From assembly GCA_964017045.1 (NCBI GenBank), contig OZ024798.1:8019793-8083792 (forward strand): a stretch of 64,000 nucleotides of DNA, written 5' to 3'. The position numbers were made by a program, and so were the translations under genes. Below are positions 1 through 12,130 of the stretch, piece by piece; within the stretch, counting starts at the first letter, position 1; each line of letters opens with the position of its first letter. This stretch comes from Omphiscola glabra (Eukaryota; Mollusca; Gastropoda; Lymnaeidae). The notes under the pieces are model-generated. The model did not search any database and was not told the DNA's origin. It saw only the letters and a list, made by a program, of their open reading frames with translations.

Positions 1-179
1 TATAACGATAGAAGACGTACTTTCTAGAGATAATTGGATTTTTCATAAAAGGGCGTGGCCTGTTACAAAAAACAACAAAACAACTCTTGGACGGGACTCA
101 CCCCCGGGGTAACCCGCCTTGTAGTGACCGCTGATTATATATTGATCAATCTTTTGTTATCTGGCAGATTAGGCTTAAG

Positions 180-342
180 TGTCTAACAGTCCTAAGATTG
201 TCCCTTACTTTGTTATTAAGTCTAACAGTCCTGAGATGGTTCTTTACTTAAGTATTAAGTCTAACAGTCAGCATTGTTCCTTACTTGAGTGTTAAGTCTC
301 AAAGTCCTTACTTTGTCCTTACTATAGTATTCAGTCTAACAC
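180..342. repeat. Degenerate ~39-bp tandem repeat
   Basis: About four diverged copies of a unit beginning gtctaacagtcc and containing ttactt. The copies differ by several substitutions and small indels, so this is an older array. The preceding 180 bases hold nothing I recognise. Confidence 0.75.
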
Positions 343-453
343 AACAATATAGAGCCATGGCGTGGGTCCTGCAACCCCTGTGGATGGGTCTTAGAAGGTA
401 AATCCGCCATATTCACAAACGTTGATGCTTCCGTTCTCTATATCTTTTTGAAT

Positions 454-673
454 ATCTGTAGAGCAGAGGATGCCGGCCAGTCGGTGTTGCACTGCAGGTA
501 ACACATCAATCTGTAGAGCAGAGGATGCCGGCCAGTCGGTGTTGCACTGCAGGTAACACATCAATCTGTAGAGCAGAGGATGCCGGCTAGTCGGTGTTGC
601 ACTGCAGGTAACACATCAATCTGTAGAGCAGAGGATGCCGGCCAGTCGGTGTTGCACTGCAGGTAACACATCA
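454..673. repeat. 55-bp tandem repeat, exactly 4 copies
   Basis: Four units of exactly 55 bp starting atctgtagagcagaggatgc. They are nearly identical, with one C/T difference (gccggcc against gccggct) in the third copy. This uniformity implies recent duplication. Confidence 0.97.
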
Positions 674-1019
674 AGCTCCGTGCCAAGACTACGTCACCTG
701 CTATTTAACGTATGCAACTTTGAAAAACCACTGATCTATGGTACTAGACATTTAGTAAAAGAACTAATGTGTCCTCCAGATGGATCCCTAACATAACGTA
801 GTGGTAGTGCAGGATTGCAAGGCGCATTAATCACACACGTTAATACAATCGAAATTAATAAGTGTTGATGTAGTCTTGACTTGAGCTGTATTATGTCTAA
901 AGTAAGGGTGACAGCCTCCTCCTATTTAATCCAATGGAAAGACTTAGTCAAGACGACTGGAAACAGACCAGGATGCTGTGGATGTCCTGCAGTGTTTCTT
1001 GTGTTTCACTGTGCTATTT
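674..1019. other. No recognisable feature
   Basis: Apparently single-copy intergenic or intronic sequence. Short open frames here have no family signature. Confidence 0.5.
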
Positions 1020-1268
1020 ATGCGTTCAACGTCTCAGGAGTTGCGGGACTTTGCTTTGTATCAATGTTATACTGAATGCGGGACTCTATCTCCGGGGTAG
1101 ATTTCAGAGTATTTCCTTTCTTAGATGAGTCGCCACCCAAGGGTAACGAGTCCAATCCATCTGGGTTGCCGGTGTTGTCTGCGCTTGTCTAGGCTTTTGC
1201 TGGGGATTAACTCCAGTCTACAAGCTTGGGATTTACTCAATTTAGACCGCTCGGCCACCCGGCACACA
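1020..1268 (-). mobile_element. tRNA-derived SINE, copy 1
   Basis: Read on the minus strand the element starts with a tRNA-like head. TGCCGGGTGGCCGAGCGG (1265-1248) carries a good pol III A box. GGAGTTAATCCCC (1214-1202) is a slightly decayed B box. The body continues through CGTTACCCTTGGGTGG. It aligns by eye over about 240 bp with a second copy at 12790-13071, including the part beyond the tRNA head. The left boundary is approximate. Confidence 0.7.
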
Positions 1269-1395
1269 GGTAAATAGTGTAATGGTGGTACAATCTTTTA
1301 GTTTATACATGACATAATATAGCCCCCCTCTCTCCAACCTTCCGATGATTATTTAAAGAGTCCATATCGTGGAAGAGTTTCAAAACTAATTTCGT

Positions 1396-1508
1396 AAAGA
1401 CACATACCTGATTTAAAGACACATGCCTGACATAAAGACACATGACTGAACTGATATAAAGACACATCACTGATATAAAGACACATGACTAATATATAGA
1501 CATATGAC
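1396..1508. repeat. ~20-22-bp tandem repeat
   Basis: About six diverged units built on ataaagacacatgactga. It runs directly into the next array. Confidence 0.85.
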
Positions 1509-1714
1509 AGACAATACATCAACATGACAGACAATACATTAATATGACAGACAATACATTAATATGACAGACAATACATCAACATGACAGACAATACATC
1601 AATATGACAGACAATACATCAATATGACAGACACTACATCAATATGACAGACAATACTTCAATATGACAGACAATACATCAATTTGACAGACAATACATC
1701 AATATGACAGACAG
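1503..1714. repeat. 20-bp tandem repeat beside an exon donor
   Basis: About ten copies of tatgacagacaatacatcaa, with changes confined to a few positions. The array ends about 18 bp from the donor site of the C2A exon (1732), so array length could affect splicing of that exon. Confidence 0.95.
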
Positions 1715-1731
1715 TTGAAAATCTGACTCAC

Positions 1732-1901
1732 CCTCGAATCTTTGCACGGCTGCAGATATTTCCACAGCACAGGAGACTGCGAGAGGTCGACCTCATTTAG
1801 TGGAATGTAGGTCTCACCTATTGGGTCGTCCCGACTGAATCTGTCGTAGTCGATGACCTGTAGGTACAAGGTTTTCTCCAGGAGTTTGTTGTGAGGCCAA
1901 C
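1732..1901 (-). CDS. Syt7: Synaptotagmin-7-like gene, exon with second half of C2A
   Basis: This is a 170-bp minus-strand exon. The acceptor is TTGTTTCAG|GT at 1901 and the donor is CGAGG|GTGAGT after 1732. Its first two bases complete the glycine codon left open by the exon ending at 17203, so the protein reads ...FLFE-G-WPHNK... without interruption. The 56 full codons include LQVIDYDRFSRDDPIGE, which supplies the other three calcium ligands of C2A (exon residues D17, D19 and D25), and the end of the domain (VLWKYLQPCKDSR). All five C2A aspartates are thus intact. The exon ends in phase 0. The C2B exons would lie beyond the left edge of the window. A 20-bp tandem array begins only about 18 bp inside the downstream intron. 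Confidence 0.93.
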
Positions 1902-2341
1902 CTGAAACAAAGTTGGCAATAGAATTATTGACAGTTGTCATTGCATCGGGTTAATAGAAGGTCACTGGTGGATATCGTATGGGAGGGGAAACGGTAAAAG
2001 GGGGGGGGGGCGGGAGGGATTGCGGATCATCGGCCTCTCGAAGTTTTAACATTTCAATGTAATAAGGCCATTTAAATAAATTGATAAATAACATCAAGTG
2101 CCTCATATTGGACTCAAAAATAAATATAGTTGTTGGTGTTTTATTGTATTCAATAGTAATTATTCCAAGACCCAATACTCATAATACTCTACTTAATAAT
2201 TACACAGCAAATTTTTATAATATAGCGCAACAATATAATTGGGATCCACAAAATAGGATCGCGTTAAAGCGAAGTCACCTTATAGAGGGTTTTACAGTGT
2301 TAATTAATATGGGTGTAGAAAAATATTTTGTGCTTAGCAAG

Positions 2342-2425
2342 CTATGTGGTGTTAAAGTTGAACTATGTGGTGTTAAAGTTGAACTATGTGGTGTTAAAGT
2401 TGAACTATGTGGTGTTAAAGTTGAA
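2342..2425. repeat. 21-bp tandem repeat, exactly 4 copies
   Basis: Four perfect units of ctatgtggtgttaaagttga plus a. The rest of 1902-2819 has a poly-G run near 2000 and no gene. Confidence 0.97.
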
Positions 2426-2819
2426 CGAGTTTGAGTGGATCTGTGAGTGTTGTACGTGTATATATAGACTTTTTTAGACGCAATTTTTCACGTACTATTA
2501 GAAGAAAAAAATGCTTTTGTGAACGAAGACACGACTGCATTATATCTAAATTTGCGTTGTAGTGGGGCTCCAAGGGTCCTAATTTTTTATAAGTGCCACC
2601 TTTCCTCCATTTCCGTGGACACATCTTGGATTCGCCAAATGAGGTGATGCATTAAAACATGTGGGTAAGAAGCAAGTGTCAGATTGTTCCAACCAGACAA
2701 GTGGGATTTTTAAACGTGATGAAATGACCTAGTAATGACCTAACTGTTCCACTTTTCAGGAGTTCCTGGAACGTTATGCAAACATTTGGGCACACTTGTG
2801 TTGAACTACCGCTGATCAG

Positions 2820-3037
2820 CTTGTCCACCTGGTGGCCCACTGGTGAGCCATATCTTCTGGTGGTTCATCTGGTGGCCCACTGGTGAGCTATATCTTAGAG
2901 TTGTTCATCTGGTGGCCACTGGTGAGCCATATCTTTGGGTGGTTCATCTTGTGGCTCATTGGTAAGCTATATCTTAGGCTTGTCCATTTGGTAGTCCACT
3001 GGTCAGCTATATCTTAGGGTTGTCTATATTGTGGTCC
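2820..3037. repeat. 39-40-bp degenerate tandem repeat
   Basis: About 5.5 units containing ctggtggcccactggtgagc followed by tatatctta. The copies are diverged, suggesting an older array. Confidence 0.85.
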
Positions 3038-3339
3038 ACAATCATATTACTCACTTACAATTATAAAATTGAACAAGATAAATTGATAAATCGATTTATC
3101 CACTTTAGATTGATTAAAAATCCATTGATACGAAATCTGAGTTCCGTTGCCTTCCGCGAACAAAAAACACATTCATTTGAACGCGATTAACGAAGCAAAT
3201 TTATATCAATATATAAGGTTAATAGAAGATTGCTAAGATTAAGAGCCAGAAGAACATGTAATTGTAATACGTTCAGCCCAGACAGTCAGCCCAGGGGTAA
3301 CCTTTTTTTTGTAAACATAGATTAGCTGTCTGTAGGAGT

Positions 3340-5640
3340 AATCGTTCGCTCATTACTGACTTTTTAACTTGGTATCGATACAATGAAACTAAGGTTTGCT
3401 ATCTCTTATATATATTGCGCTTCTGGTGTGACATGCGGACTGCTTCCATTTCCGTCTGCTTCCTAAAGAGCTGGCTGCTTCTTATTCAGCGTGTTTGGTA
3501 ATGTAATTATATTACAAAAAATATACATATGAGAATGACGTTGGCTGACCGTAACGCCAAAGGGGCGAAAAGATTTAAATATGTTCGGATTCTTAAAAAC
3601 AATTATATTTATATTCTATTAGTTTACGGAAATCGTAGAAATTTAAATGCACACAAAAATTATATATCCACTTTTATTTTAGTAAAAGTTTAATTATTAT
3701 TATTATAAATAACTAATAAATTTAAAATAACAACAAAGGAACCGTCTGAAGCATTTTATATGCGTTTAAAAGTTTTGAAAAAATAATGAAATAAAAAAAA
3801 TACGATCAAAGAATTACACCGTAATCACAATTCTCGGGGAAACCCAAATATCAATAGTTTTAATGCGTTTTTAATGCGTTGGTAATATTGTGATTTAAAA
3901 TTTAAATTAATTTGTTCCAAATAAACACACAAATAACGTAATTCGCCTATTTTAGCCAAAACTCTTAAGTTTTTGTATTTAATGACCGCGCTTTACAAAA
4001 CTGATAATATATTTTCCCCTTCTTAAAAGTAAAATTAATAAATATAATTGATTGTTTTTAAATTGTTAATAAAACACACACAAATAATAATACGTTTTTA
4101 CTTTTTTATACTCCAAAAGTATACTTTTACTAAATTTATAACGTAATAAAAACTTAACCGTTAAATATATTTCTAATAAGAAAATGCCGTTTAAGTCAAT
4201 CAGTGCTGCGAAACTCCATAGCCAAAGTAGCATTCACTAATCCACTTATAGCTCATCCAAACAAGAACAAACCATATGAAGTGCAAAATATGTTAGTTTG
4301 GGTATGGAAAGGACTACAATCCGGTGAAAGATTTTATTAACTTATTTTAAATCTGGGGGAGTGGGTGGTCGATAATTTCAATTTGCCACAGGATACGTCT
4401 CAAAATAAAGGAATGAATTTGATAAATGTACCCTCTTGGGTATTTACAAATCGGAGGTAGGAAATAGGACGTGCACATTTTTATGTGGATGACAATATAT
4501 TTAAATCCTATGGTATTACATTTGTTAAAAAAGAGATGTTACCTTCTCTATTTACAAATAAACATATGTTTACCTATTGAGAAAATCAATGGAGTTAATA
4601 AAACGTCGGGACATTTATATACGTATACCAATGAATATAAAAAAAACCCATTTTACGCACTTGACTGTGTTAATATTTTCTTTAAAAAAAATATCTTTGT
4701 TTTACTTTGTGAAAAGTACAGTGGGTGTGTATTTTTATGAGATTAACAATTAAAAAAAGACACTCAAGTCTGTTACAGACATGAAAAACGTTTACGAGAT
4801 TCTTCTTTATATAAAAGAAGTCTTTGTTTTACGATTTTCTGATAATGTATAATGTTTTTAAAAAGTCAACATTTTGTTTTATTTTTTATGAAGATATCAG
4901 TATATCAAATTCTGTTAATATAAAATATATTATATAGAGAGTTTTTGTTGTAAATTTAAGATTATGTTTTTACAATTTTTAGAGGGGAAAATTTTAATGC
5001 AAGCTCTATTTCAACAGCACGAAAAGGGTTAAATCTACAGTAATTCTCTAGCGTAGAAATCGGTCCTAAATTAACTTCTTTAGTGACAAAAGTGATATAA
5101 TTAGTGATCATTTAGATTGGGTAATTTAAGGTCATGTTTAGAGAAAAAAAATAGTTTAGGGGCGTGAAAAGGTGGGCGTATAATATAGCAGAGAAATACT
5201 TCTCAAAACTTAATGATTTTAGAAACGTAAATATCATTACATAGATACTTCTTTTTAAACGTTAGGAATTGTGATGAGTTTTTGCAATAACAGGTAGAAA
5301 TTATCGCAAAGGACCTATCATTATTATCCCGCTAACATCGGTTCAAATATTTTAGTTCTATATTTTTGAAAGAAAGTAGGGTTCAATAGTGAGTTCAATA
5401 GCGCGCAAATTGTAATTAGGGCTGAGTCATGAAAAGGAAGAATTTGAGAGATATTTTCTTTTGATAAGGTGGAATGACTTGAAATAAAATGCTTAATTCT
5501 GGCCAATGTGACGTCAGTGCTGGCCAACGTGACGTCAGCCCTGGCCAACGTGACGTCAGCGCTGGCCAATTAAATAAAACTAAATTTAAGTGCAGCATTG
5601 TGACTCAATGAATATAATTGTAAGTAGCCTACAGTTTATT
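3340..5640. mobile_element. AT-rich dispersed element, copy A
   Basis: This AT-rich, gene-free stretch shares several modules with 55310-57110. Examples are gcttctggtgtga (3419 and 55481), a block around gaaatcg (about 3640 and 55400), ccgtatgaag/ccatatgaag after catccaaa (about 4255 and 57055), and gaaagaaagta-ggttcaata (about 5368 and 55638). Module order is not fully conserved, so deletion or nesting has occurred. No protein-coding signature is visible. The class is unknown and the boundaries are approximate. Confidence 0.55.
5501..5568. repeat. 21-bp tandem repeat carrying CRE palindromes
   Basis: Just over three units of ctggccaacgtgacgtcag plus two bases. Every unit contains the perfect CREB/ATF palindrome TGACGTCA, giving three sites at regular 21-bp spacing. 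Confidence 0.9.
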
Positions 5641-5811
5641 ATAAGTCAAGTTCAATAAATCTCTGTAATATTTGAATTATGATTTCAATAATTTTATTTG
5701 ATGCTGCAACACGGGATCTGTTACCCAAAAGACATTGTTTCGTTTGGTCTTATAGTAGATCTACCACTTTAAATTTTCCTTGTTATGATCATGGTCGGAT
5801 TATAGCGTGAA

Positions 5812-5946
5812 TGTGTACCGTATTTTCGCGCATATAAGACGCACCCATACATAAGACGCACCCATATATAAGACGCACCCGTATATAAGACGCACCCATA
5901 TATAAGACGCACCCGTATATAAGAAGCACCCGTATATAAGACGCAA
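5812..5946. repeat. 17-bp tandem repeat grown from a dispersed repeat end
   Basis: About seven units of gcacccatatataagac follow taccgtattttcgcgcat. A sister of this start occurs at 7003-7048 with only about two units, so the array appears to have expanded from the end of a dispersed element. Confidence 0.85.
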
Positions 5947-6159
5947 ATTTTGACGATTTGTGTAAATAAAAATTACAAACAACGCACTAAGCAATTTATA
6001 TCCAGTGGTTTCCGTTCCTTTATCATAAATAAAAAATTGTCCAATATTTCATCACTCGTCGGATGTAAACAAGGCTTCATTACCATTTTTAGTTTACCGG
6101 CAGATCGAAGAATCGTCTGAGGCTGGACCACAAAGATTATTGTTTATTCTTGTCTGCCG

Positions 6160-6700
6160 CCGGGCCAATAGTAGATGGGTTCAGTACCTGGTATCTAGAT
6201 TCTAGCGGGCCAATAGCGGATGGGTTGAGTACCTGGTATCTAGATTCTAGCGGGCCAATAGTAGATGTGTTCAGTACCTGGTATCTAGATTATAGCCGGC
6301 CAATAGCGGATGGGTTGAGTACCTGGTATCTAGATTCTAGCGGGCCAATAGCGGATGGGTTGAGTACCTGGTATCTAGATTCTAGCGGACCAATAGCGGA
6401 TGGGTTGAGTACCTGGTATCTAGATTCTAGCGGGCCAATAGCGGATGGTTTGAGTACCTGGTATCTAGATTATAGCGGGCCAATAGCGGATGGGTTGAGT
6501 ACCTGTTATCTAGATTCTAGCGGGCCAATAGCGGATGGGTTGAGTACCTGGTATCTAGATTCTAGCGGGCCAATAGCGGATGGGTTGAGTACCTGGTATC
6601 TAGATTCTAGCGGGCCAATAGCGGATGGGTTGAGTACCTGGTATCTAGATTCTAGCGGGCCAATAGCGGATTGGTTCGATTACCTGGTATCTAGATTCCA
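6160..6700. repeat. 45-bp tandem repeat, ~12 copies
   Basis: The unit contains gggccaatagcggatgggtt and acctggtatctagatt. Because 45 is a multiple of 3 and no stop falls in one frame, it gives a 186-codon open frame (repeat GPIADGLSTWYLDSS) at 6150-6710. I treat that frame as non-genic: it lacks a unique domain and any splice context. Confidence 0.95.
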
Positions 6701-6896
6701 GAAACAATAAACGCCAGATGTAAAGGCGGCTTCATTGATATACAAATCATTAAAACGAAAGGATTTTAAAATTTGAAGTGGCCTGCATTGTATTGGTACA
6801 CGTGGTAATTACTGACCACTGACCCAACTGTTTTTACAACTAAGAATGAAAATCGTGACAAGTGAATATCAACCGTCATGAATCGTCCTTCAATAT

Positions 6897-6976
6897 CACA
6901 CACTGTACCCTGCCACACACTGTACCGTGCCATACACTGTACCGTTCCACACACTGTAAAGTTTTACACACTGTAC
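6897..6976. repeat. ~18-bp tandem repeat
   Basis: Four to five units of ccacacactgtaccgtgc with substitutions. Confidence 0.8.
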
Positions 6977-7002
6977 CCCGTTAGTTCGTGTAAAAAATAC
7001 TT

Positions 7003-7115
7003 ACCGTATTATCGCGCATATAAGACACACCTAATTATAAGACGCACCCAGGGCCGGATTAACCATTAGGCAAATAAGGCACGTGCCTTGGGCACCTAGT
7101 GTTTGGGGGCACCAC
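7003..7115. mobile_element. Dispersed repeat end next to a hAT-type terminus
   Basis: 7003-7048 repeats the accgtatt-tcgcgcatataag start seen at 5812. From 7049, CAGGGCCGGATTAACC begins a sequence typical of hAT terminal repeats and continues with ggcacgtgccttgggc. No matching right end is found before the tandem array at 7177, so this is a truncated copy. Confidence 0.5.
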
Positions 7116-7176
7116 AAGTCCTCAAGAAATATTTTTTTTGGAACAAATTTAAGTCCAGAAACAACTGAAAATTGAA

Positions 7177-7494
7177 CCTATTCATGACTCTTGTACTGTT
7201 TGACTGAAGTCTATTCATCACCCTTGTACCGTTTGACTGAAGTCTATTCATCACCCTTGTACCGTTTGACTAAAAACTATTCATGATTCTTGTACTGTTT
7301 GAGTGAAGTCTATTCATCACCCTTGTACCGTTTGACTGAAGTCTATTCATCACCCTTGCACCGTTTGACTGAAGTCTATGCATCACCCTTGTACGTTTGA
7401 CTGAAGTCTAGTCATCACCCTTGTATCGTTTTACTGAAGTCTATTCATCACCCTTGTACCGTTTGACTGAAGTCTATTCACCACCCTTGTACCT
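7177..7494. repeat. 33-bp tandem repeat, ~10 copies
   Basis: Units contain tattcatcacccttgtaccg then tttgactgaagtc. Most copies are close to identical; the first and third or fourth carry gactc/gattc variants. Confidence 0.95.
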
Positions 7495-7611
7495 AGTAAA
7501 TATTGGTCGAATTTTATTCTATTTTCAAATAATTTAAATCAAATCCACCAATTCACTTCGATAATTTAATTTTTAAAATTCGCATTCAATTTTGGTCATG
7601 TCCTGCAATAC

Positions 7612-10182
7612 ATTAGAACCATTGAACCCTAGAGACATTGAACCCTCGAGCCATCGAAACTTCGAGCCATTCAACCATTGAGCCATTGAACCATTGAGCC
7701 ATTGAACCATTGAGGCATTGAGCCATTGAAACCTCGAGCCATTGAACCATTGAACCATTGAGCCATTGAACCCTCGAGCCATTGAACCATCGAGGTATTG
7801 AAACCTCGAGCCATTGATCCATTGAGCCACTGAAACCTCGAGCCATTGAACCATTGAGCCATTGAACCATTGAGCCATTGAACCATTGAGCCATTGAACC
7901 ATTGAGCCATTGAACCACTGATCCATTGAACCATTGAGCCATTAAACCATTGAGCCATTGAACCATTGAGCCATTGAAACCTCGAGCCATTGAACCCTCG
8001 AGCCATTGAACCCTCGAGCCATTGAACCACTAAGCCATTGAACCACTGAGCCATTGAACCATTGAGCCATTGAATCATTGAGCCATTGAGCCATTGAACC
8101 ATTGAGCCATTAAACCATTGAGCCATTGAACCATTGAGCCATTGAACCATTGAGCCATTGAACCATTGAGCCATTGAACCATTGAGCCATTGAACCATTG
8201 AGCCATTGAACCCTCGAGCCATTGAACCATTGAGCCATTGAGCCATTGAACCACTGAGGCATTGAAACCTCGAGCCATTGAACCATTGAGCCATTGAACC
8301 ATTGAGCCATTGAGCCATTGAACCATTGAGGCATTGAAACCTCGAGCCATTGAACCATTGAACCATTGAGCAATTGAAACCTCGAGCCATTGAACCATTG
8401 AGCCATTGAACCATTGAACCATTGAAACCTCGAGCCATTGAACCATTGAGTCATTGAACCATTGAGCCATTGAAACCTCGAGTCATTGAACCATTGAGGC
8501 ATTGAAACCTCGAGCCATTGAAACCTCGAGCCATTGAACCATTGAGCCATTGAAACCTTGAGCCATTGAACCCTCGAGCCATTCAACCATTGAGCCATTG
8601 AACCATTGAGCCATTGAAACCTCGAGCCATTGAACCATTGAGCCATTGAACCATTGAACAATTGAACCATTGAGGCATTGAGCCATTGAAACCTCGAGCC
8701 ATTGAACCATTGAGCCATTGAACCCTCGAGCCATTGAACCATTGAGGCATTGAACCATTGAACCATTGAGCAATTGAAACCTCGAGCCATTGAACCATTG
8801 AGCCATTGAACCATTGAGCCATTGAACCATTGAGCCATTGAACCATTGAACCATTGAAACCTCGAGCCATTGAACCATTGAGCCATTGAAACCTCGAGTC
8901 ATTGAACCATTGAGGCATTGAAACCTCGAGCCATTGAACCATTGAGCCATTGAAGCCTCGAGCCATTGAACCATTGAACCATTGAGCAATTGAAACCTCG
9001 AGCCATTGAACCATTGAGCCATTGAAACCTCGAGCCATTGAACCCTCGAGCCATTCAACCATTGAGCCATTGAACCATTGAGCCATTGAACCATTGAGCC
9101 ATTGAACCATTGAACCATTGAACCATTGAGGCATTGAGCCATTGAAACCTCGAGCCATTGAACCATTGAGCCATTGAACCTTCGAGCCATTGAACCATTG
9201 AGGCATTGAAACCTCGAGCCATTGAACCATTGAGCCACTGAAACCTCGAGCCATTGAACCATTGAGCCATTGAACCATTGAACAATTGAGCCATTGAACC
9301 ACTGAGCCATTGAACCATTGAGCCATTAAACCATTGAGCCATTGAACCATTGAAACCTCGAGCCATTGAACCCTCGAGCCATTGAACCCTCGAGCCATTG
9401 AACCACTAAGCCATTGAACCGCTGAGCCACTGAACCATTGAGCCATTGAACCATTGAGCCATTGAACCATTGAGCCATTGAACCATTGAGCCATTAAACC
9501 ATTGAGCCATTGAACCATTGAGCCATTGAACCATTGAGCCATTGAGCCATTGAACCATTGAGCCATTGAACCCTCGAGCCATTGAATCATTGAGCCATTG
9601 AGCCATTGAACCACTGAGGCATTGAAACCTCGAGCCATTGAACCATTGAGCCATTGAACCATTGAGCCATTGAACCATTGAGGCATTGAAACCTCGAGCC
9701 ATTGAGCCATTGAACCCTCGAGCCATTGAACCACTAAGCCATTGAACCATTGAGCCATTGAACCATTGAGCCATTGAACCATTGAGCCATTGAACCATTG
9801 AAACCTCGAGCCATTGAACCATTGAGCCATTGAACCATTGAGCAATTGAAACCTCGAGTCATTGAACCATTGAGGCATTGAAACCTCGAGCCATTGAACC
9901 ATTGAGCCATTGAAACCTCGAGCCATTGAACCATTGAACCATTGAACCATTGAGCAATTGAAACTCTAGCCATTGAACCATTGAGCCATTGAAACCTCGA
10001 GCCATTGAACCATTGAGCCATTGAACCCTCGAGCCATTGAACCATTGAGCCATTGAACCAATGAGCCATTGAACCATCGAACCACTGAACCCTCGAGCCA
10101 TTGAACCATTGAGCCATTGAACCATTGAGCCATTGAACCCTCGAGCCATTGTACCATTGAGCCATTGAACCCTCGAGCCATT
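7612..10182. repeat. 8-bp satellite, about 2.6 kb
   Basis: Roughly 320 copies of an 8-bp unit in variants attgaacc and attgagcc, with frequent attgaaacctcgagcc dimers that introduce CTCGAG. Eight is not a multiple of 3, but a 24-bp cycle is, so all minus-strand frames stay open for long stretches and read as MAQWFNGS repeats. None of these frames has a conserved domain, so they are not annotated as genes. Confidence 0.98.
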
Positions 10183-10432
10183 TAATAATGGAAGTCTAAT
10201 GAATCCAATCAGCCCAGGAAGTAGATTCGTGTTATGTTTTAACTGAGTTCAATAATTTGTGTGACCACTATCCTAGTCGTACTCTTTCATTTTAAGATGA
10301 TGCCACTTTAGTGACCTCACTGGTAAAGTGAATATACAAGGAAACTGCGTTCCTTTGTCAAGTGTAAGTGTCAAATAACATTTGTTTGTTTGTCTATAAC
10401 AAACATTTCAAAATATATTTCTATAAACTACA

Positions 10433-10809
10433 TTACTAGCCCCACCGTAGTCTCCAACACTACAACATTATTAGCTCCACCGTAGTCTCCAACACTACAA
10501 CATTACTAGCCCCACCGTAGTCTCCAACACTACAACATTACTAGCTCCACCGTAGTCTCCAACACTACAACATTACTAGCCCCACCGTAGCCTCCAACAC
10601 TACAACAGTACTAGCCCCACCGTAGTCTCCAACACTACAACATTACTAGCTCCACCGTAGTCTCCAACACTACAACATTACTAGCCCCACCGTAGTCTCC
10701 AACACTACAACATTACTAGCTCTACCATAGTCTCCAACACTACAACTTTACTAGCTCCACCGTAGTCTCCAACACTACCACTTTACTAGCTCCACCGTAG
10801 TCTCCAACA
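10433..10809. repeat. 35-bp tandem repeat, ~10.7 copies
   Basis: The unit starts actagccccaccgtagtctc and ends caacactacaacatt. It alternates irregularly between gcccca and gctcca variants. The 250 bases before it hold no recognised feature. Confidence 0.97.
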
Positions 10810-11009
10810 TATCCTTGTTTAACGTATCGCTAGTATGACATCCCCACCCTACCCCTCCTAACCCGGGCTGAGTGTGTGTCCATCTCTGGAATACTATAAC
10901 AGAATTATGTTTGGTTGGTTGACACTTATGAATTTCAATAGTGAAAAGATCAGCGCCCTGACCCCAAAAAGGGGGGGGGGGCGCTCAAGGGCACCCACAA
11001 CCGTCGTGA

Positions 11010-11200
11010 AAAATCTATTGGCAGCATCAAAGCCAGTGTTGGTATGAATAATCGACAGACTCGCTCCCTAATGCTAGACGAGGACAAATTGAGGTGAACA
11101 ATTTCCACGAGTTGAGTCGCTTGGATTATTGGTTCTCTAGCTTCAAAAACACGTTTTTTGTCCTCGTCATTGGGTTCAGGGTTTCTTTCAAGCACATCTC
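11010..11200 (-). pseudogene. Orphan coding-like fragment, family not recognised
   Basis: A minus-strand frame reads VLERNPEPNDEDKKRVFEAR and continues with charged, protein-like composition for about 60 codons, unlike the simple repeats around it. It lies between G-rich and C-rich runs (10966-10983 and 11219-11230), which may mark the ends of a small element. I cannot name the family. It might be a scrap of a transposon-encoded protein or a chance frame. Confidence 0.25.
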
Positions 11201-11230
11201 CCCGGAGAAAGTCAAGTGCCCCCCACCCCG

Positions 11231-11956
11231 AGCAAAAATAAGTTCAACGATAAAACAAAAATATATTTCATAAAAACACTACCAAATTGATATTTTAAAA
11301 ACAGTTTTCAAAATAATAATAACTAGTGTCATTAATCGATTACAATTAGTGGAATCTATGACATATCGCTTCGCTCAATATATTTCATGATTCATATATT
11401 TAAGGCTAATCTTGTTAGAAGATTACATTATTCGATTATAAATATCGCAATGTTTCACAAATTTGCCGCACCCGATTATTAGCCGAAGTAATACTTCCTG
11501 TTCTTCGCATTTATCGGTACTTTTTATTTAATTATTTTTTGCAAATTCACAAGTTTAAAGACTTTAATAACGTTGTATTAAACTAAATTTACTTCAATTT
11601 TACGGTCTACAATTTTCAATACTGTTCTCTCTAAGAATCAAACATGACGTGCACTCTTTTCATGTTTTCAAATTATATTTCAAAATACAAGCATGACTTT
11701 TAAAGTAGAGAATAGTATAAATTATAAATTATATGATAGCCTCCTGCTTTTAAATAAACTCGACTCCATGTACGTTAAGTGCACCATGTAAAATGATGCT
11801 AGTCGTGTTTTTTTTACAGAAACCTTTTTCGAAGGAATATTTTTTAAAATTAAAACTTTGGTTGAAAATTCATTAATTATTTAAGAAGTTTACCCAAAAT
11901 ACATTAAATAAAAATTCAAAACATCGCTATATACTAATATATATTAAAAATTGTAT
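11231..11956. other. AT-rich sequence, no feature seen
   Basis: Unique-looking AT-rich sequence with no coding or repeat signature that I can support. Confidence 0.5.
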
Positions 11957-12019
11957 AACACAAGCAGGTCCAGTAGTAACACAAGCAGGTCCAGTAGTAA
12001 CACAAGCAGGTCCAGTAGA
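11957..12019. repeat. 21-bp tandem repeat, 3 copies
   Basis: Three perfect units of aacacaagcaggtccagtag plus t. Confidence 0.95.
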
Positions 12020-12130
12020 GCCATTGCTTGAACTTTCGAGGCCCCTTCCACTTTTCGATTTTGTCCCCACTTTGCATTCAAAGCTGATCATTAAAAAAAT
12101 CTCTAACATACCCGAGGTACCCTGCAGCCG

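Noticed and set aside
7573..10181. Minus-strand proteins of up to 455 residues with NGSMAQWF repeats
   Set aside because: They arise in all frames from the 8-bp satellite; none has a domain or splice context.
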